A DNA stretch of 64,000 bases from Bryum argenteum (lineage: Eukaryota > Streptophyta > Bryopsida > Bryales > Bryaceae): assembly GCA_037043015.1 (NCBI GenBank), contig CM073322.1:32917864-32981863 (forward strand). Direction: 5' to 3'. Made by a program: the position numbers and the translations under genes. Below the pieces are notes generated by a model. That model worked only from the letters and a program-made list of their open reading frames with translations, did not search any database and was not told the DNA's origin. Below, in pieces: positions 49,458 through 61,657 of this stretch; positions within the stretch are counted from its first letter, which is position 1, and each line of letters opens with the position of its first letter.

Positions 49458-52400
49458 TCAAAGATGTTTGATTCCAACAGAGACAGGAATGTGAAGCAAA
49501 TGGCCTGCTGATCCCTTAAAGGTGATGCGCCCAAAGGAGGCTTCTTGGGACGCCCCCGTGACGCGCAGCGAGAACTGGATGGTCTGCTTGTTGGCACCGC
49601 CCACGCCAATTGCAAACTGCGAGGGCGTGGCCGTGAGCACCACGTCTTGAGGATCTGTCCATGTTAAAGTGTAGCTCTCGCCTGCTGCCATCACGTTTGT
49701 CACCGTTCTGCTTACCGTCTGGGTCCCTGCCAGAGCGGCAAACGTGATGGACGGCGTGTTGAGGTCCGCTGGAATGCCTGCTGCTCCTGGTGGGCACACG
49801 CTTTTGGTGGCTGCCAACACTTCTGCGGCGCTCGACATGTTTCCAGAGCATAGAAACTTCACGTAGTCCGCGTAACCTGAACCCACACATTGTACCTTCT
49901 GTAAGAGTAGAGCGTTTTCGCGTAACATCAGATTTCAGATCTCAGTAGTGAAGTCAACGAGTCCTGGAGCTTTCGGGCCCTGTAAACGGTCAAATCCAGC
50001 TAACATGTGAAACTAGTTTTGAAGGGATCTCTAGCATGCTCTAAAACGAGGACTTTCCTGACCTTGCTTTCCGACATCAAGCAGTGTTAGTTCAAGATGT
50101 ATTATGTTGAGGAGTCATAGCATCAGGCATTTTTAGTTCAAAACTATCTCTCGTCATCAGGCACGGCAGATCTTGAGAATGATGCCTAGATAGATTGGGA
50201 ATCTGAAGCGCTAATTTAGTAGCTAGCAAGTCGAACTCGATCTAGGTCAGAAAAGGTGTTTAGGATTTCTTGTCATGCCAATTTAGAAGAATGTGCGAGC
50301 AATGTATGAGTAAGTCAAGCAGCAGCAGCAGCAAGTACCCATTGTCCCATTGGTTTGATAGTCTAAGCAGAGTTGAGATTGTGGACTGACCTGCATCGAA
50401 GACGAGGCCGGGGTTTTTGGCAGCGTTAATGTTGAGAGCTCCACCTCCCATTTCGAAGGGCGTGGCGTCTTGCAGCAAAGGGGCAGCACCCCCCGAGAGT
50501 TGTTGCGACTGGATGGGCCGCCCTTGTCGATCCAGGATGTCCGCGGTGGTGGCCAACGCTGATGACAGTGCGGCTGGACTCCAACTCGGATACTTGGCTT
50601 TCAGCAATGCAGACAGACCCGCCACATGAGGCGTCGCCATACTTGTCCCCGATATCATTGCAAATCGTTCACCTGCGATGTCACCACGAAACCATCTCAT
50701 CACGGCTCTCCATCATAACTTGGCTACAAGCAATTCCGGCTAGTTTTTCAGATTATTTGATTTTTATGTCCATTGTTTTGTAACATACTGGATTTGTGTA
50801 CGTGAGTGATCATTCTGTTGCCTGGAATAAGCTTCATGGGGGAGACCCAAACATACGAGTTCAACGACCAAAATAAGAACACTTCTTTTACAAGCGCGAT
50901 TGTGTCAAGCCCAAATGCATGGGAAGATATAGTACCTTGATAAGCAGCGTTGTCGACAGCTCTGGGCGTCCACGCTCCCCAGATGAGAAAACCAGGTCCC
51001 ATTACATTTGGTTTCAGAACATCAGCCTCGGCGAAGTTGAAATCTTTCACATTCGGTCCTCTTGAGGAAAACAAAGCCACTTGCTGCGCCTGGCCCGTGT
51101 AAATTGTTGTTTGCCCGTTTGCCAATTTTGCAGAAGCTCCAAACGAAGTCACCTTCCCACTTGCATCCTTCTTTGTGTTGGCATCATAGTAGCTCATAAG
51201 GGCCTGGCATAGCACACAGGGCCTTAAAACGATCCGATCCAACGTTCATGTATCCAAGACTCCCAGCATGCAATAGTAGTGATCAGCATGAAAAAAAAAT
51301 TTCACCGCCTCTTCAATTTAATTCTTTCAACGCAACGAGGTATGCTGCGCTGGTTTTGTTGCATCCGGCTCGATGCTTTGATGATGATTGATGCTTTGAA
51401 TGCTCGATGAGGTGATTATGTGGCTTACCGATGAGTCTGTGGTCGTGAGAAGGGCAATGGCGGGGACGCGAAGGGGAACAGGATCAAATTTGCTGCCAGA
51501 ACCGTCACTATCTACAACCAGGACAACTCCACTTGCACCGACAGCCTCCACAGTTTTCACTAATTGTTGTAATGTGCTGCCCCCAAAGATGTAACTGAAG
51601 CCATATGTGCAGATGAGGAGTTTGCCTCTGACCACCGCTTTGTCAAACAAACTAGGCTCTTGGCAATCGCTTGGGGAGAAAAGGGGATTGTTTTGCCCTG
51701 GCGCAGTTGCGTCTTGAGCAAGCACCAAAGGGTACAAAACCTCGCCTTTTGTCGCCGCTGCACGATCACAACAATCCCGGTCAAAGTAATAATAATGAAT
51801 AACATGCATACTCTAGGATCTAGCTCGTCTTCGAACGTATTCTTGATAACTAAACACCATGGCTGAGAAGCTTAAACTTACGAGCTAGTCCCGTTCCATT
51901 CAGAACCCTCTTGTCACCAAGAGTAATTGCATTTCGATAAGTCCTGTCGTCGACTCCGGCCGCCACAGACAGTACCCAGGGACTGAAGGATGTTACCGAC
52001 TTGGGAAATGGTCCTCCGTTTCCAGCCGCTTGCACAACCAGAATGTTCGCTTTCACAGCATTCAGTAGCGCTACATCTAGGATATTCAAGAATGTGCTCG
52101 GAGAACCACCCGGTGGGGAATTCGGTCCTAGAGACAGACTTAGTATGTCAACTCCGTCTGCAACCGCCTGAATCAACAATCACATGCTTCCACTTCAGCA
52201 ACAATCACATGCTTCCACTTCAGCAACAATCACAGGCTTCCACTTCAGCAACAATCACAGGCTTCCACTTCAGCAACAATCACAGGCTTCCACTTCAGCA
52301 ACAATCACAGGCTTCCACTTCAGCAACAGAAGAAACTCTCCTCGAAAGAAACCGACAAGAGAATGAAACACGAACCTTATCGCAGGCCGCGATAACATCT

Positions 52401-53778
52401 GGTATGAAACCTCCGATGATAGGAAACAATGCTTTATAAATTGCAATCCTGAACAACAAAGAAGCATGTCAAGGTCCAGCTAAGCATCCTTGTGGGCTAA
52501 TTACAGGAGGCAACATTCAGATACAGAGCAACCTAGACTCACCGTGCTCTCGGTGCCATGCCACTAGCTTTACCATACGTAACGTTGTTCAGTACGACTG
52601 GCACGCCGAAATTTCCAGCAGCAGTAGAAGCAACGTGGCTGCAGAAAGGCATTCACACTACAGTAAAAGACTAGAGCAAAAACCATACGGAGAATTCTGC
52701 GATTCTAATCAGACATGGTGCTTAGAATACAGGATAAATAGTATAACAAGTGCTCGATTGGGGCAGAAATAGATGAACCTGCCATGACCGTCGCCGTCCA
52801 GCGGGGATGCAAAATGGAGAGATGCGTTGAAGACACCGTCTTCACTGGCGGCAGCGGCAAAATGGCGTGCGCCAATAATTTTCCCGTTGCAAGAGCCAGC
52901 CGGAAACTCTGGGGCAACCTCACACTCCCCTCGAAATCTTTGCAGCGGACCGTACGGCTTCTCTGTGGCAGTCGCAAAACTGGGATGCGTAGGATCGATG
53001 CCTGTGTCCACTATTCCTATGATCACGTTCTCTCCTGCCCCGTCTACTCCCCCCATCTCCGACCATATTCCTTTGGGTAGTCCCAGATAATCTGGAGTGT
53101 GCACTGTTGCTTTCTGCACTCTGTAACTCTTCTGAATATGCACCACCGAAGGATGCTCGGCCAACCTCGCTGCCTGTAATCATACCAACACGAAAACGCG
53201 ATTCATCTTGTATGCTCTTCATACTGACCATCGATTATTGAATGCTACGAAAAACGTCGCACCTGTTGATTTGTCAGTCGCACAGCTGCCCCATTGAGGA
53301 TATGAGTAAAGCTGTAGAGCTTGGTAACGTTCTGCCCCAGAAAGGTGTCGCTGAGAACTGAGTGATGCTTTTGTACCAAATGATCTTCGTACTTCCGCAG
53401 CAAATCTTTTACATGAGCTCTGAATGAGGAACAGATCAGTGAGATCAACAATTTCAATCTTCAAGTGATTGTGAAAGGATGATATGAAAACCCTGATATG
53501 CAGGTGAATATTTTTTGTGTCTGGTACCTTCTATGGTGTTTCTTCCAGTTATTTGTGAAGTACTTGGCTGTGCCTCGTAAACCAGGAATCTCCCCCTTGT
53601 ACCCCACGACGGGCCGCCCTTCCATGAGCACTATGTACGTGTCTACACCGGTATGCTTGGCTTCGCAACCAAGCATCAGAGCCACCAGTACCATAAGTAA
53701 CCAGCTCCGCAACACGATTTCCATGGAAACTCTCTTCGCCGGGCTCACGTTAAATCTGGTGCAAACCCTGCAATCCAT
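49458..53778 (-). CDS. Subtilisin-like serine protease, SBT2 type
   Basis: Secreted S8 protease. The ten coding exons are 53778-53528, 53419-53263, 53173-52779, 52638-52543, 52448-52376, 52167-51882, 51757-51429, 51203-50936, 50672-50391, 49876-49458. All phases agree. Starting at the Met at 53724 gives about 833 aa; the in-frame upstream Met at 53778 adds 18. A hydrophobic signal (SWLLMVLVALMLGCEA) leads into an I9-type prodomain (VDTYIVLMEGRPVVGYKG ... LYSFTHILNGAAVRL). Catalytic residues, numbered from 53724, are Asp174 (GIVDTGIDPTHPSF), His248 (DGHGSHVAS), Asn356 (AAGNGGPFP) and Ser611 (ISGTSMATPHVAG). A PA insertion and a C-terminal fibronectin-III-like domain follow (TQTVSRTVTNV). It aligns best with Arabidopsis SBT2.5/2.6. 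No disruption seen. Confidence 0.95.
52172..52328. repeat. 25-bp minisatellite inside subtilase intron
   Basis: Six units with exact 25-bp period (GCTTCCACTTCAGCAACAAT core; units start at 52186, 52211, 52236, 52261, 52286, 52311), varying at one T/G site. It fills about three quarters of the 208-nt intron 52168-52375 and reaches within about 5 nt of the splice acceptor of the exon that starts at 52167. ORFs here are artefacts. Confidence 0.95.
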
Positions 53779-53790
53779 CTTTCCGCCGCC

Positions 53791-53930
53791 CTGGAAACAC
53801 GAGAAGTGCAGAACTATCACAATCTCTCGCAATATGATGGACTGAAAGAAGCACTTCACACAGTATGATTGCTGGACACAATGTCAGGAAGGTTATGCTG
53901 CAGGGAGGGAGGAGGAGATTACTTACTTAC
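53791..53930 (-). other. Putative 5' UTR intron of the subtilase
   Basis: On the minus strand a strong donor CAAG|GTAAGTAAGT (exon end 53931) is followed 140 nt later by an acceptor GTGTTTCCAG| before GGCGGCGGAAAG. The acceptor is 12 nt upstream of the Met at 53778. This places the 5' leader exon to the right of 53931 and supports 53778 as the first AUG of the spliced message. Confidence 0.6.
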
Positions 53931-53931
53931 C

Positions 53932-55202
53932 TTGCAAGATCATGTGGATCTCACCACAAGAATCGTTGATCAAAACCGTTGCTGCGTCAATGCCGCAAGG
54001 CCGTCGTGTGACTGTGTCACACATGGGTGCAACCTAATCCACTCTCAGTCGTCATGCACATCTATATCTGGCAACAGGGGAGCAGTTCAAGAAATCTTTT
54101 CATCACCTCACTGTGAGCATTCGAACGAAAAGATAATAACTCTGACTACGACGATTTGATTGGAGGAATGGCCTGTCTCAGAAGGTTTCTAAACTCCGCT
54201 ACCCATAAAGTAGTATTGCCGGCAAATCTTTCACACCGGTACGAGGGAAGTCTGAGTGATCGATCATTCTCTTCAGCTACATTACTTTCATTGACGTCTA
54301 ATTGATTCAGGAAACATTCTTTAGTCAAAAATTTCACAGCGTCCCTTATCGGAAGCTACGGACAAAGCCAAACCTGAGCTGCTGCAAAAATGGGTAATCT
54401 GCACCAGTGCAAGCTCGGGCATTACAAATACTGCGAAGTGGAGATCCTCTTGAGCCTACAGGAGAGGAGGACAGCGGTGACATTGGTAGACGACAGTGAT
54501 GAGAGGTAGCTTACGAACGAGTATAATGAGGTCCTAGGTGCACTAGATTTGAGGTATATTCGCGACGGAGGGGCATGCAGGGCATGCGTCCCAGCGCTAT
54601 GGCCCGAAGAGAGAGATCGAGAGAGAGAGAGAGGCTCCATTCCTTGAATGCTGATCTAACCGGCCATGGCGTGAAGGAAGGAAGGAAGGAAGACAAGCGA
54701 AAGGGAGTAGAAAGGGCCAGCTAGCGATGACGTTTACCAACTGGCATTGGCCACCAGCTAGCAGCAGCTGATGCTCATGAGTACTTCCAACACACCAGCT
54801 TAGCTTGCAAACTCGACATCGATACGGACAGGCTGCATGCTTACCTCGCCATGATGGAAGCCGCGCGGCAAAGTCCTACCAAACAGGCTCCCAGCTCCAA
54901 AAACCTCCAGGCTCATCCGAAGCCCAGACTACTACCACCACCTTGCGCACATAGTGCACTGAAAGTGGAGGCTAAGTTCAGTGCAGTGCAGTGCAGGTAG
55001 CTAGCTAGCTAAGTGAGGTGCAGGAGCAGCGTCAACTGGCATGGCCGGGCTGCCTCCCACGATTTGGCAGGGGAGCTAAGCTAGCTAAGCTAAGTGTTGG
55101 GGTCCTGAGCCAATCGATTCCTGTTCAGCGCTTTCGGGGTCTTGTCCGCAGCTGCTAAGCGCCGGCCTCGTCGTCCCGGCCCTGCAACTGCTGCTGCAGG
55201 CA
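53932..55202. promoter_or_regulatory. Subtilase upstream region
   Basis: It probably contains the transcription start and promoter of the minus-strand subtilase. Visible simple repeats are GAGAGA at 54610-54645, GGAAGGAAGG at 54675-54690 and GCTAGCTA-rich words near 55000-55095. No certain TATA box. It is GC-richer than the rest of the intergenic DNA. Confidence 0.35.
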
Positions 55203-55414
55203 GTGGCGATGCTGGTGCTGGTGCTGTTCTGCTGCTGTTACTCATGGCTGCAGAGCTGTCTGCACGGAACTATGCTGGAAGTCTTCTCCTCTCGCTCGCA
55301 AGACCCCCTGAGTCCCAAGTCTGAGGAGGAGGGTCTTGGCTCGCCAGTTGGCTGGCAGCGCTACTTCCAACGTGCTGTTCTAGAAGGAGGAATTAGACTT
55401 TCAGTCTCCCACAT
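55203..55414 (+). CDS. Possible first exon, unknown membrane-anchored protein
   Basis: A frame starts MAMLVLVLFCCCYSW, a hydrophobic anchor or signal. It runs through a polar segment (SQDPLSPKSEEEGLGS) to SVSH, where a good donor (CACAT|GTGAGT) ends it at 55414. The frame stays open upstream to at least 55090. No later exon could be found in the AT-rich DNA to the right and no family is recognised. It could be a truncated gene or chance in a GC-rich promoter region. Confidence 0.25.
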
Positions 55415-58222
55415 GTGAGTATTGAGTATGTTATGTGCTCTTGTTGCATTGGGCACTTATGCACTTGTAGCAGATCTATTGCCTTCCAGCTGTTTTGAGT
55501 GTGTGTGTGTTGATTTGTAGATTACTTCTTTTTGAAATTCAAACTTATTATACAATTGTGATATATGAATTTAAAATGTAGTAGAGTAGTCTAAAATGGA
55601 GCACGTCCCACGATAGAGCTCTAGTAATCCTCACCCATAGGTATGTAATAGTTTCCTCATATAGTACTATGTACTCACTGCATATACTACAGGGTGTCAA
55701 TTTAGGGCACCATTTTGGGAACACCTACATATCCAACTTCGAAAATTCATAACTCATTATAAAAGAGTCCAAAAATAATGGTTCCACATGCTCTATATGT
55801 CTACTAATCTTCCTCATGCACATAATTTTTTTTGCATTGGTAACATCCTATAATTTCTTGTGTTGAAAAGTGAGCCATTATTGGACAGCTTACTCGAAAA
55901 GCTTCACCAGTGCAATTATTTCATCTGATCATCCTGTATGTCAAAGAGATCATTGTAATCCTCAACCTCCGATGCTCTTCTTAGTCCACCTCCGATATTC
56001 TCATTTGGTTTGGATAGTGGATTGGACGAATTACAAGTAATTTTTTGAAGTGTTTTAATTATATATTGCAACCTATATAGGTAGTTTTTTTTGGTGATCT
56101 AATAAACCATTGATACTTATTCATTCTAGAATGCTTTTCTTAACAATTTTTGGGAACCACAAAATTCTTTATCTTCACAATATTTATCGCTAACATGATC
56201 TTGACCAAAATTTACTCAAGCTTTCAAATTATACAATCAAATTATACATTCAAATTTTAGCTTGCATGAAACCACAAAGGGCAAGCTTTTATGATTAACG
56301 TTAATCTAGAAGATAGCATTTCAACCCACTGTGATCCTTATAATCTCATGATAGAAGAGCAATGAGCACTCATAATTGATTTGTGAATAACACATCAAGT
56401 CAACTAAAAGATCCTACGTTTAAATTCAATACAAAGTGCTTGATTTTGAGATTGATATGGATTGAATTAGAAAGAGGTCACTTTTGACAATTTGCAACAA
56501 ATTGGTTGGGAGTTGATTCACATTCACACTCTTTCATGATAATGTGATCCACATGAATGTGTTTATAATGAGGTTTATAATGAGGTACTTACATACACTA
56601 TTATTGCTGAATGTAGTTGATTGTTGCCTGTAAGATCCAAAATCTTGATTGATGTTAACTTGAGAAGTTGTAACAAGATGTTGAGATTGAATTGGGATAT
56701 TGTAGAGGTTTAAGATATTTTGCAGATATACAATTTTTAGTGGCAATATTATCTTCAAAATAGACAAATGGTGTTATTCTCCACAAATATGGCACTTAGC
56801 CTATGTGATTTAAGCCTAAACATAGCGTATACATCCAAAAGGGTTGATTCTTCTCTAGAAGTTTTAGCCATTTGACCAAAAAAAGTATCATTAACATGAT
56901 TTTGTCTTTAACATTCTAGAGTAACGTATAGAAGCTTAGCACATACTCTAGAGCCCTCAACATTCAATACTATACTAACCTTTTTTGGAAGTTTTGAAGC
57001 CATTCAGCTTCGGGGGATAACTAGGGTGGGCAATGGTAAGCTTGGGGTATCACTTTTTGGACACACTAATTAGGTTATTTTTATTGAAAGCCTCCAAAGT
57101 TTGTCTAATTTAGTCATTTTAATCAAGTAAAAAGACCCTAGAATAGAAAATAAAATATCATGCACCTCATTGAAATCAAAGTATGTATGCCTATAGATTT
57201 TCTTTTAGATTTTTTATTTTTTTTGGATCCATTCATAGATGAGGGAAAAAGTGTTGAATTTGGGGATTTGCAGGCATTATAGTGCACAATGAATTAATTT
57301 TTTTATTATTAAATAAATTATTTTGTATTCTATACAAGAAGATGTAGGTCATATTCAAAAATCATATTAAAATAAAAATGGTTGATATTCCATTTGCTTG
57401 ATTCTATGGATTTTAGGTTATTGGGACATGACTTACTTTTTCAACTAAAAAATCAAATAAAATTACTTCAAAATATTTTTTTTAATTTCTAATTTTTTTT
57501 CTTGATACATTATAAGTATAGACAACTAAAACCACATCTAATGAAGTCTTATTGTATTACAGTTTAAAAATGGATATGTTTGTCACACCAGCATAGAGTG
57601 CAATTGTTCATGGGACAACCTTTTTGGGTACCCCAACCAGACCATCACCCGGGTAAGGGAACCTAAATCCGGACGGCCCCCCATAATTGGATAGCCTAGA
57701 ATGAAGATTTCCTATGGCTGAAATGAAGGTTTCCTAGGATAGTATGTTCTACATATCTACATACAGTAGGGAAAACGACTATAGGTGTACCTATATTAGT
57801 CACTTTTAAAATTTATAGTTAAATATGTAAGTGCATATAAAATACCACAAAAACAGAGAAACCTCGTCTCCTTTCTACTTTCCAATCACTGAAAAATAGT
57901 AAATTACAGGTAACATCACTCCAAGCATGGTGAATGGCTTAAGTGTCCAAAATCGGTGTACTCACCCTAAGCTTCATCACATAAACAAGGTGGAGACTAA
58001 AATTATAAAATAATCTACAATCAGTTTATTGATCACTCCCTTTTTTCAATCAAACATTCACCTAAAAAGAAGTCTGTGCAGCGTACACTCTGAACAAATT
58101 GGTTGAATAATTGCAAATCTTCATCATATAATCTTTACTTCAAAATTATTCATTGTCATTCTAACAACACGAAGTACCACTTTTACAGAATGTTTTCTGA
58201 CACAAGCCGGGATACATTGTGT
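55415..58222. other. Intergenic, no gene seen
   Basis: AT-rich. Short ORFs only. I found no paired termini or tandem array here. Confidence 0.4.
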
Positions 58223-58224
58223 TA

Positions 58225-58451
58225 AGGTAGGAGTGGCTAAAACCGTCCAGCCCCAAAAACCGTCCAATTTTTAGCTTTGCATACTTGGAATAGTGGTGTA
58301 AAAAATTAATTATTTTTCGATAGTATGCAAAGCTAGTGCAAATCCATCCAAAAAAAAAGAGACATTTTTTGAATAATCCTATAATTTCCTATGAATATTT
58401 GAACCCTGCTGTGCGGTTTTTGGGGCTGGACGGTTTTAGCCACTCCTACCT
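58225..58451. mobile_element. MITE with perfect 38-bp TIRs and TA target duplication
   Basis: AGGTAGGAGTGGCTAAAACC plus 18 more bases at the left end (58225-58262) is exactly inverted at 58414-58451. TA lies directly outside both ends (58223-58224 and 58452-58453). The 227-bp element has a non-coding AT-rich core. TA duplication points to Tc1/mariner (Stowaway-like) transposition. Perfect TIRs suggest a recent copy. Confidence 0.85.
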
Positions 58452-59634
58452 TAGTACAATCTCAGACATGAATGCTTTTGAAGCACTATGCCATTCCAAA
58501 TGCCATAACTCATTCCATAAAGATCATTCTAATACGTTATGGTACATGAACCAAAGATGAATGATACCCAACTTTTGGTTTTTGAATTCCGATACAATGC
58601 ATGCATATGATGTACATTTCTGCGCACCTACTCGATCTACAGTGACCACCTACAATAGACCCAATACTGGCTACCTACCAGATCGGTGACGATTTCGCAA
58701 AGGCTCTCAATGGGAGCGTCCGAACATGCATGCGTGACATTCTTATGATATTTCCATGCTTTTATGTTTTGGGGGTTGAGAAATTTTGGAAGCTGGGATT
58801 AATTGTACACGGCCGATACCAACTTGACTTGTAGCAGGGGGCGCACACTCCAGAGGCAGGCAAAGGACGAGCGTGTACTATGAAAATATCACATCTGATT
58901 AGTACCACCATATCTTGTAAGTACATCGTAAAAGCCACAACCCAAAAAGATGTCGAGTAGTATATGCCTTTGACACTTTATTTTTGGATATCGCTTTCAC
59001 CCCTTTTTTTGGTGATGAGCAACACAGTTTTTGGTAAAAACTAACAAAACCCTTTTTTTTCGTATGTGTGTGATCCTAAAGTGAACTTGCGTTATTACTT
59101 GCATGTATAATTTGAGCCGTTGATTCTTTTTTCATTTGTGAGATTGCAATGGTCAAAGTTGGCCGATTTCACTCCTTGGGAGAACGCCAAAAAGCCATTT
59201 CGGCTTTCTTGGATCTTTAGGGCTTTAGTAACGTGGGAATGTGGGATTGGAGGTTGAATTGAAGCGCGAGCATGGGACTGTGTCTCCAGAAACTCGGGGC
59301 ATGATTGCTTTGATGAAGTAAAGCTACGAGTAAATAGTAACATACGATGACAGTGAGTACCTGGCCTGGAATTTTGAGAAAGATTTTGCAATCAACTGTT
59401 TCACTTGAAAATCGCACCACCTCCGCAGGTCGTGAACTCAGTTGACCCACCGTGCCCCATGCCCCTTCAACTCTGTTCATCCACCATGCACCTCTTTTGT
59501 CATTAATGTGCTCGCACTTTGGAACTTAGCATCAGGAACGTGACCATTATGTTAGAAAGTGAGCTAAGAGCATGGTTACTAGAGTACAACAAGGAATGTT
59601 AAGTACTTGTGTCAAGAATATTCCATATACATTA
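58452..59634. other. Intergenic with fragment of TTAA-element subfamily II
   Basis: At about 59100-59225 a stretch (AGCCGTTGATTC, TGTGAGATTGCAATGGTCAA, then ATCTTTAGGG) resembles a terminal part of the subfamily II elements but lacks an intact TTAA end. No gene. Confidence 0.35.
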
Positions 59635-59940
59635 GAGCTTTTAATGTTTTGAAATATAATGATGTGGGTGTTACATGTAGAAAACATAGTACTTACGTAT
59701 GTATAGTATTTTTGTTGTTATGCGAGTGTGCATATCATTAAGGGTAGGTTGAACAGACATTTTATTCTTACACATATGTTTTTATTTGAGCTTGTGATGT
59801 TTTGAAATATAATGATGTGGGTGTTTGTGTGTAGGAAATATTGTATTCAAGTATGTATAATATTTTGTTGTTATGCCCTAGTGCATATCATCAAGGGTAG
59901 GCCAAATGGGTATTTTATTCACGTCAACCCACAATGGTTT
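59635..59940. repeat. Tandem duplication, 153-bp period
   Basis: Units starting at 59635 and 59788 share GAGCTT, ATGTTTTGAAATATAATGAT, GTGGGTGTT, TTTGTTGTTATGC and GTGCATATCAT.AAGGGTAGG, with moderate divergence. Non-coding. Confidence 0.75.
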
Positions 59941-60910
59941 GGTGTTCTTATTAATTCATATCTATGTATAATATCACACATTCTGAAATTACTAGAATAT
60001 ACTCGTTCTCTCATAACCATAGATTAGATTCTAACCTACAATTGTACAAGCTTATCAACAATTTTGATGTTGGGTTGAAAGCACATGTGCTCTTTGTAAA
60101 GGGTTATAGATAACGGAAAGCACATCCTTTCCATTTGTAGGATAGAGTTCTTATTTTTTGGCATATTTTTGTGGAATAATTTTCAGAATTTATATTGAAC
60201 AAAGAAAGTCTTATTTGGAGTACGTATGCAACATATCTACATATTCATAAAAGAAAAATAGTCATTTGAGATGCATCATGTGAACCTAAAAGTTTACCAT
60301 CGAGTATGTTACTAACATGAATTACAAAACTTAAAATGTCATTGTTGGCACTAATATTTTATTTTTAAAATTAACCTTGCAAAGATTAGCATCATAGCAA
60401 CACCTTATTATATGTTTTCCCTATTGTTGTTTGTAAATGACTCATTGAACTAATTTGAGACTATCTAGAGTCTAGAGGTGTCGATAAAGTTTCTTAAACT
60501 TTGGTTCTAAAAAATATTCTTCATACATGTAGATTTCAACTTTTCAAGTTTATAAATGAAGATATCTCACTATGTTGAAGTTTATAATAAAATAAGAAGT
60601 CGTTTTTAGTCAGATAAAACATTAAATTAAACCAATTTTGTGTAAACAACATCACGATTGAGATATTTTTGGAATTGGTATAGAGTCTCTCCCATTTTGT
60701 ATCCTCATAGCAAAATTTTGTGCCTAATAATGGCACAAGTCAAAGGATGACTTATATAAATTCAAAAGGTATTTTGACTTACATTAGTTCATTTTATTAT
60801 AGATTTGCCTCAAAATAGACTTAATACAATTGTTATAGTGACCGATTATCTATTGGCTCACATAAAACAAAATGATATGCAAACAACCTTTGGCAGGAGT
60901 ACTTGATCAC
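59941..60910. other. Intergenic, no gene seen
   Basis: AT-rich. No ORF with domain signal and no repeat borders recognised. Confidence 0.4.
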
Positions 60911-60914
60911 TTAA

Positions 60915-61521
60915 CCCTTAAGCGGGCCGAATGTCGAAAAACGACATTTTGGATGACACCAACTTTGGAGAGCCATAACTTCTTCATCCGGACTCCGTTT
61001 TGGACGAAATCACTTGGGTTGGGTCCCAAATCAAGTCTAGTTTATGTAATGAAAATCTCAGACCCATACAATGAAGTATGAATTAATGGCATGCATTTCA
61101 GTGACAGCAGCCTAGTTTTAGACATTTTTTCCTTTGTAAAATTTAGGGCAGTTTTCACCATTGCAGGGCCATAATTTGCACAAAGAAATTTTTCTCATGG
61201 TTTTTTTTTGTTCAAGGATGCTACTGAGATGAAGGTGAACAACATTCTAATTGGTGACTTTTTCATTGCAATAAGTCTAATGGTAGCATTTTCACTTTAA
61301 AGTGAAAATGATGAAATTATGTGATCATTTTTGAGTATTAATACATTATGATCTCGCAATCTATGAAGCCTCATGACTCAAAATTTGACCCACATGATGT
61401 TCAATATGTCTACGACAAGATTGTACAGTTGAGATTTGGATAACACACTTTTACCTCCACCTATGACAATGCTTTTGAGGATGTGTTCATTTTACTACAA
61501 ATGAGTCAAACCATTTAGGGG
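60915..61521. mobile_element. TTAA-flanked element (607 bp)
   Basis: The left end CCCTTAAGCGGGCC follows TTAA at 60911-60914. The right end CCATTTAGGGG precedes TTAA at 61522-61525. The interior is non-coding and unlike subfamilies I and II apart from the termini, so it may define a third subfamily. Confidence 0.5.
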
Positions 61522-61581
61522 TTAAATTTACTTAATGATTGCGTCAATTTAAATTAGAAGATTTCTTGAATGATTGCTTAA

Positions 61582-61653
61582 CCCTTAAACGTCAAGCCCC
61601 TCTGAAAATACACTGGAAACCAAGCCTAAGGGGCATGCTTGGACGTTTAAGGG
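61582..61653. mobile_element. 72-bp miniature TTAA-flanked element
   Basis: CCCTTAAACGTCAAGCCCC and its inverse (GGGGCATGCTTGGACGTTTAAGGG, imperfect) make up most of the element. TTAA lies at 61578-61581 and 61654-61657. The termini are the same as those of the 362-bp element at 2893. It is essentially only two ends joined. Confidence 0.75.
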
Positions 61654-61657
61654 TTAA

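Noticed and set aside
51990-52467. ORFs with Gln/Ser/His repeats
   Set aside because: Produced by the 25-bp minisatellite in the subtilase intron; the period is not a multiple of three, so all frames look alike.
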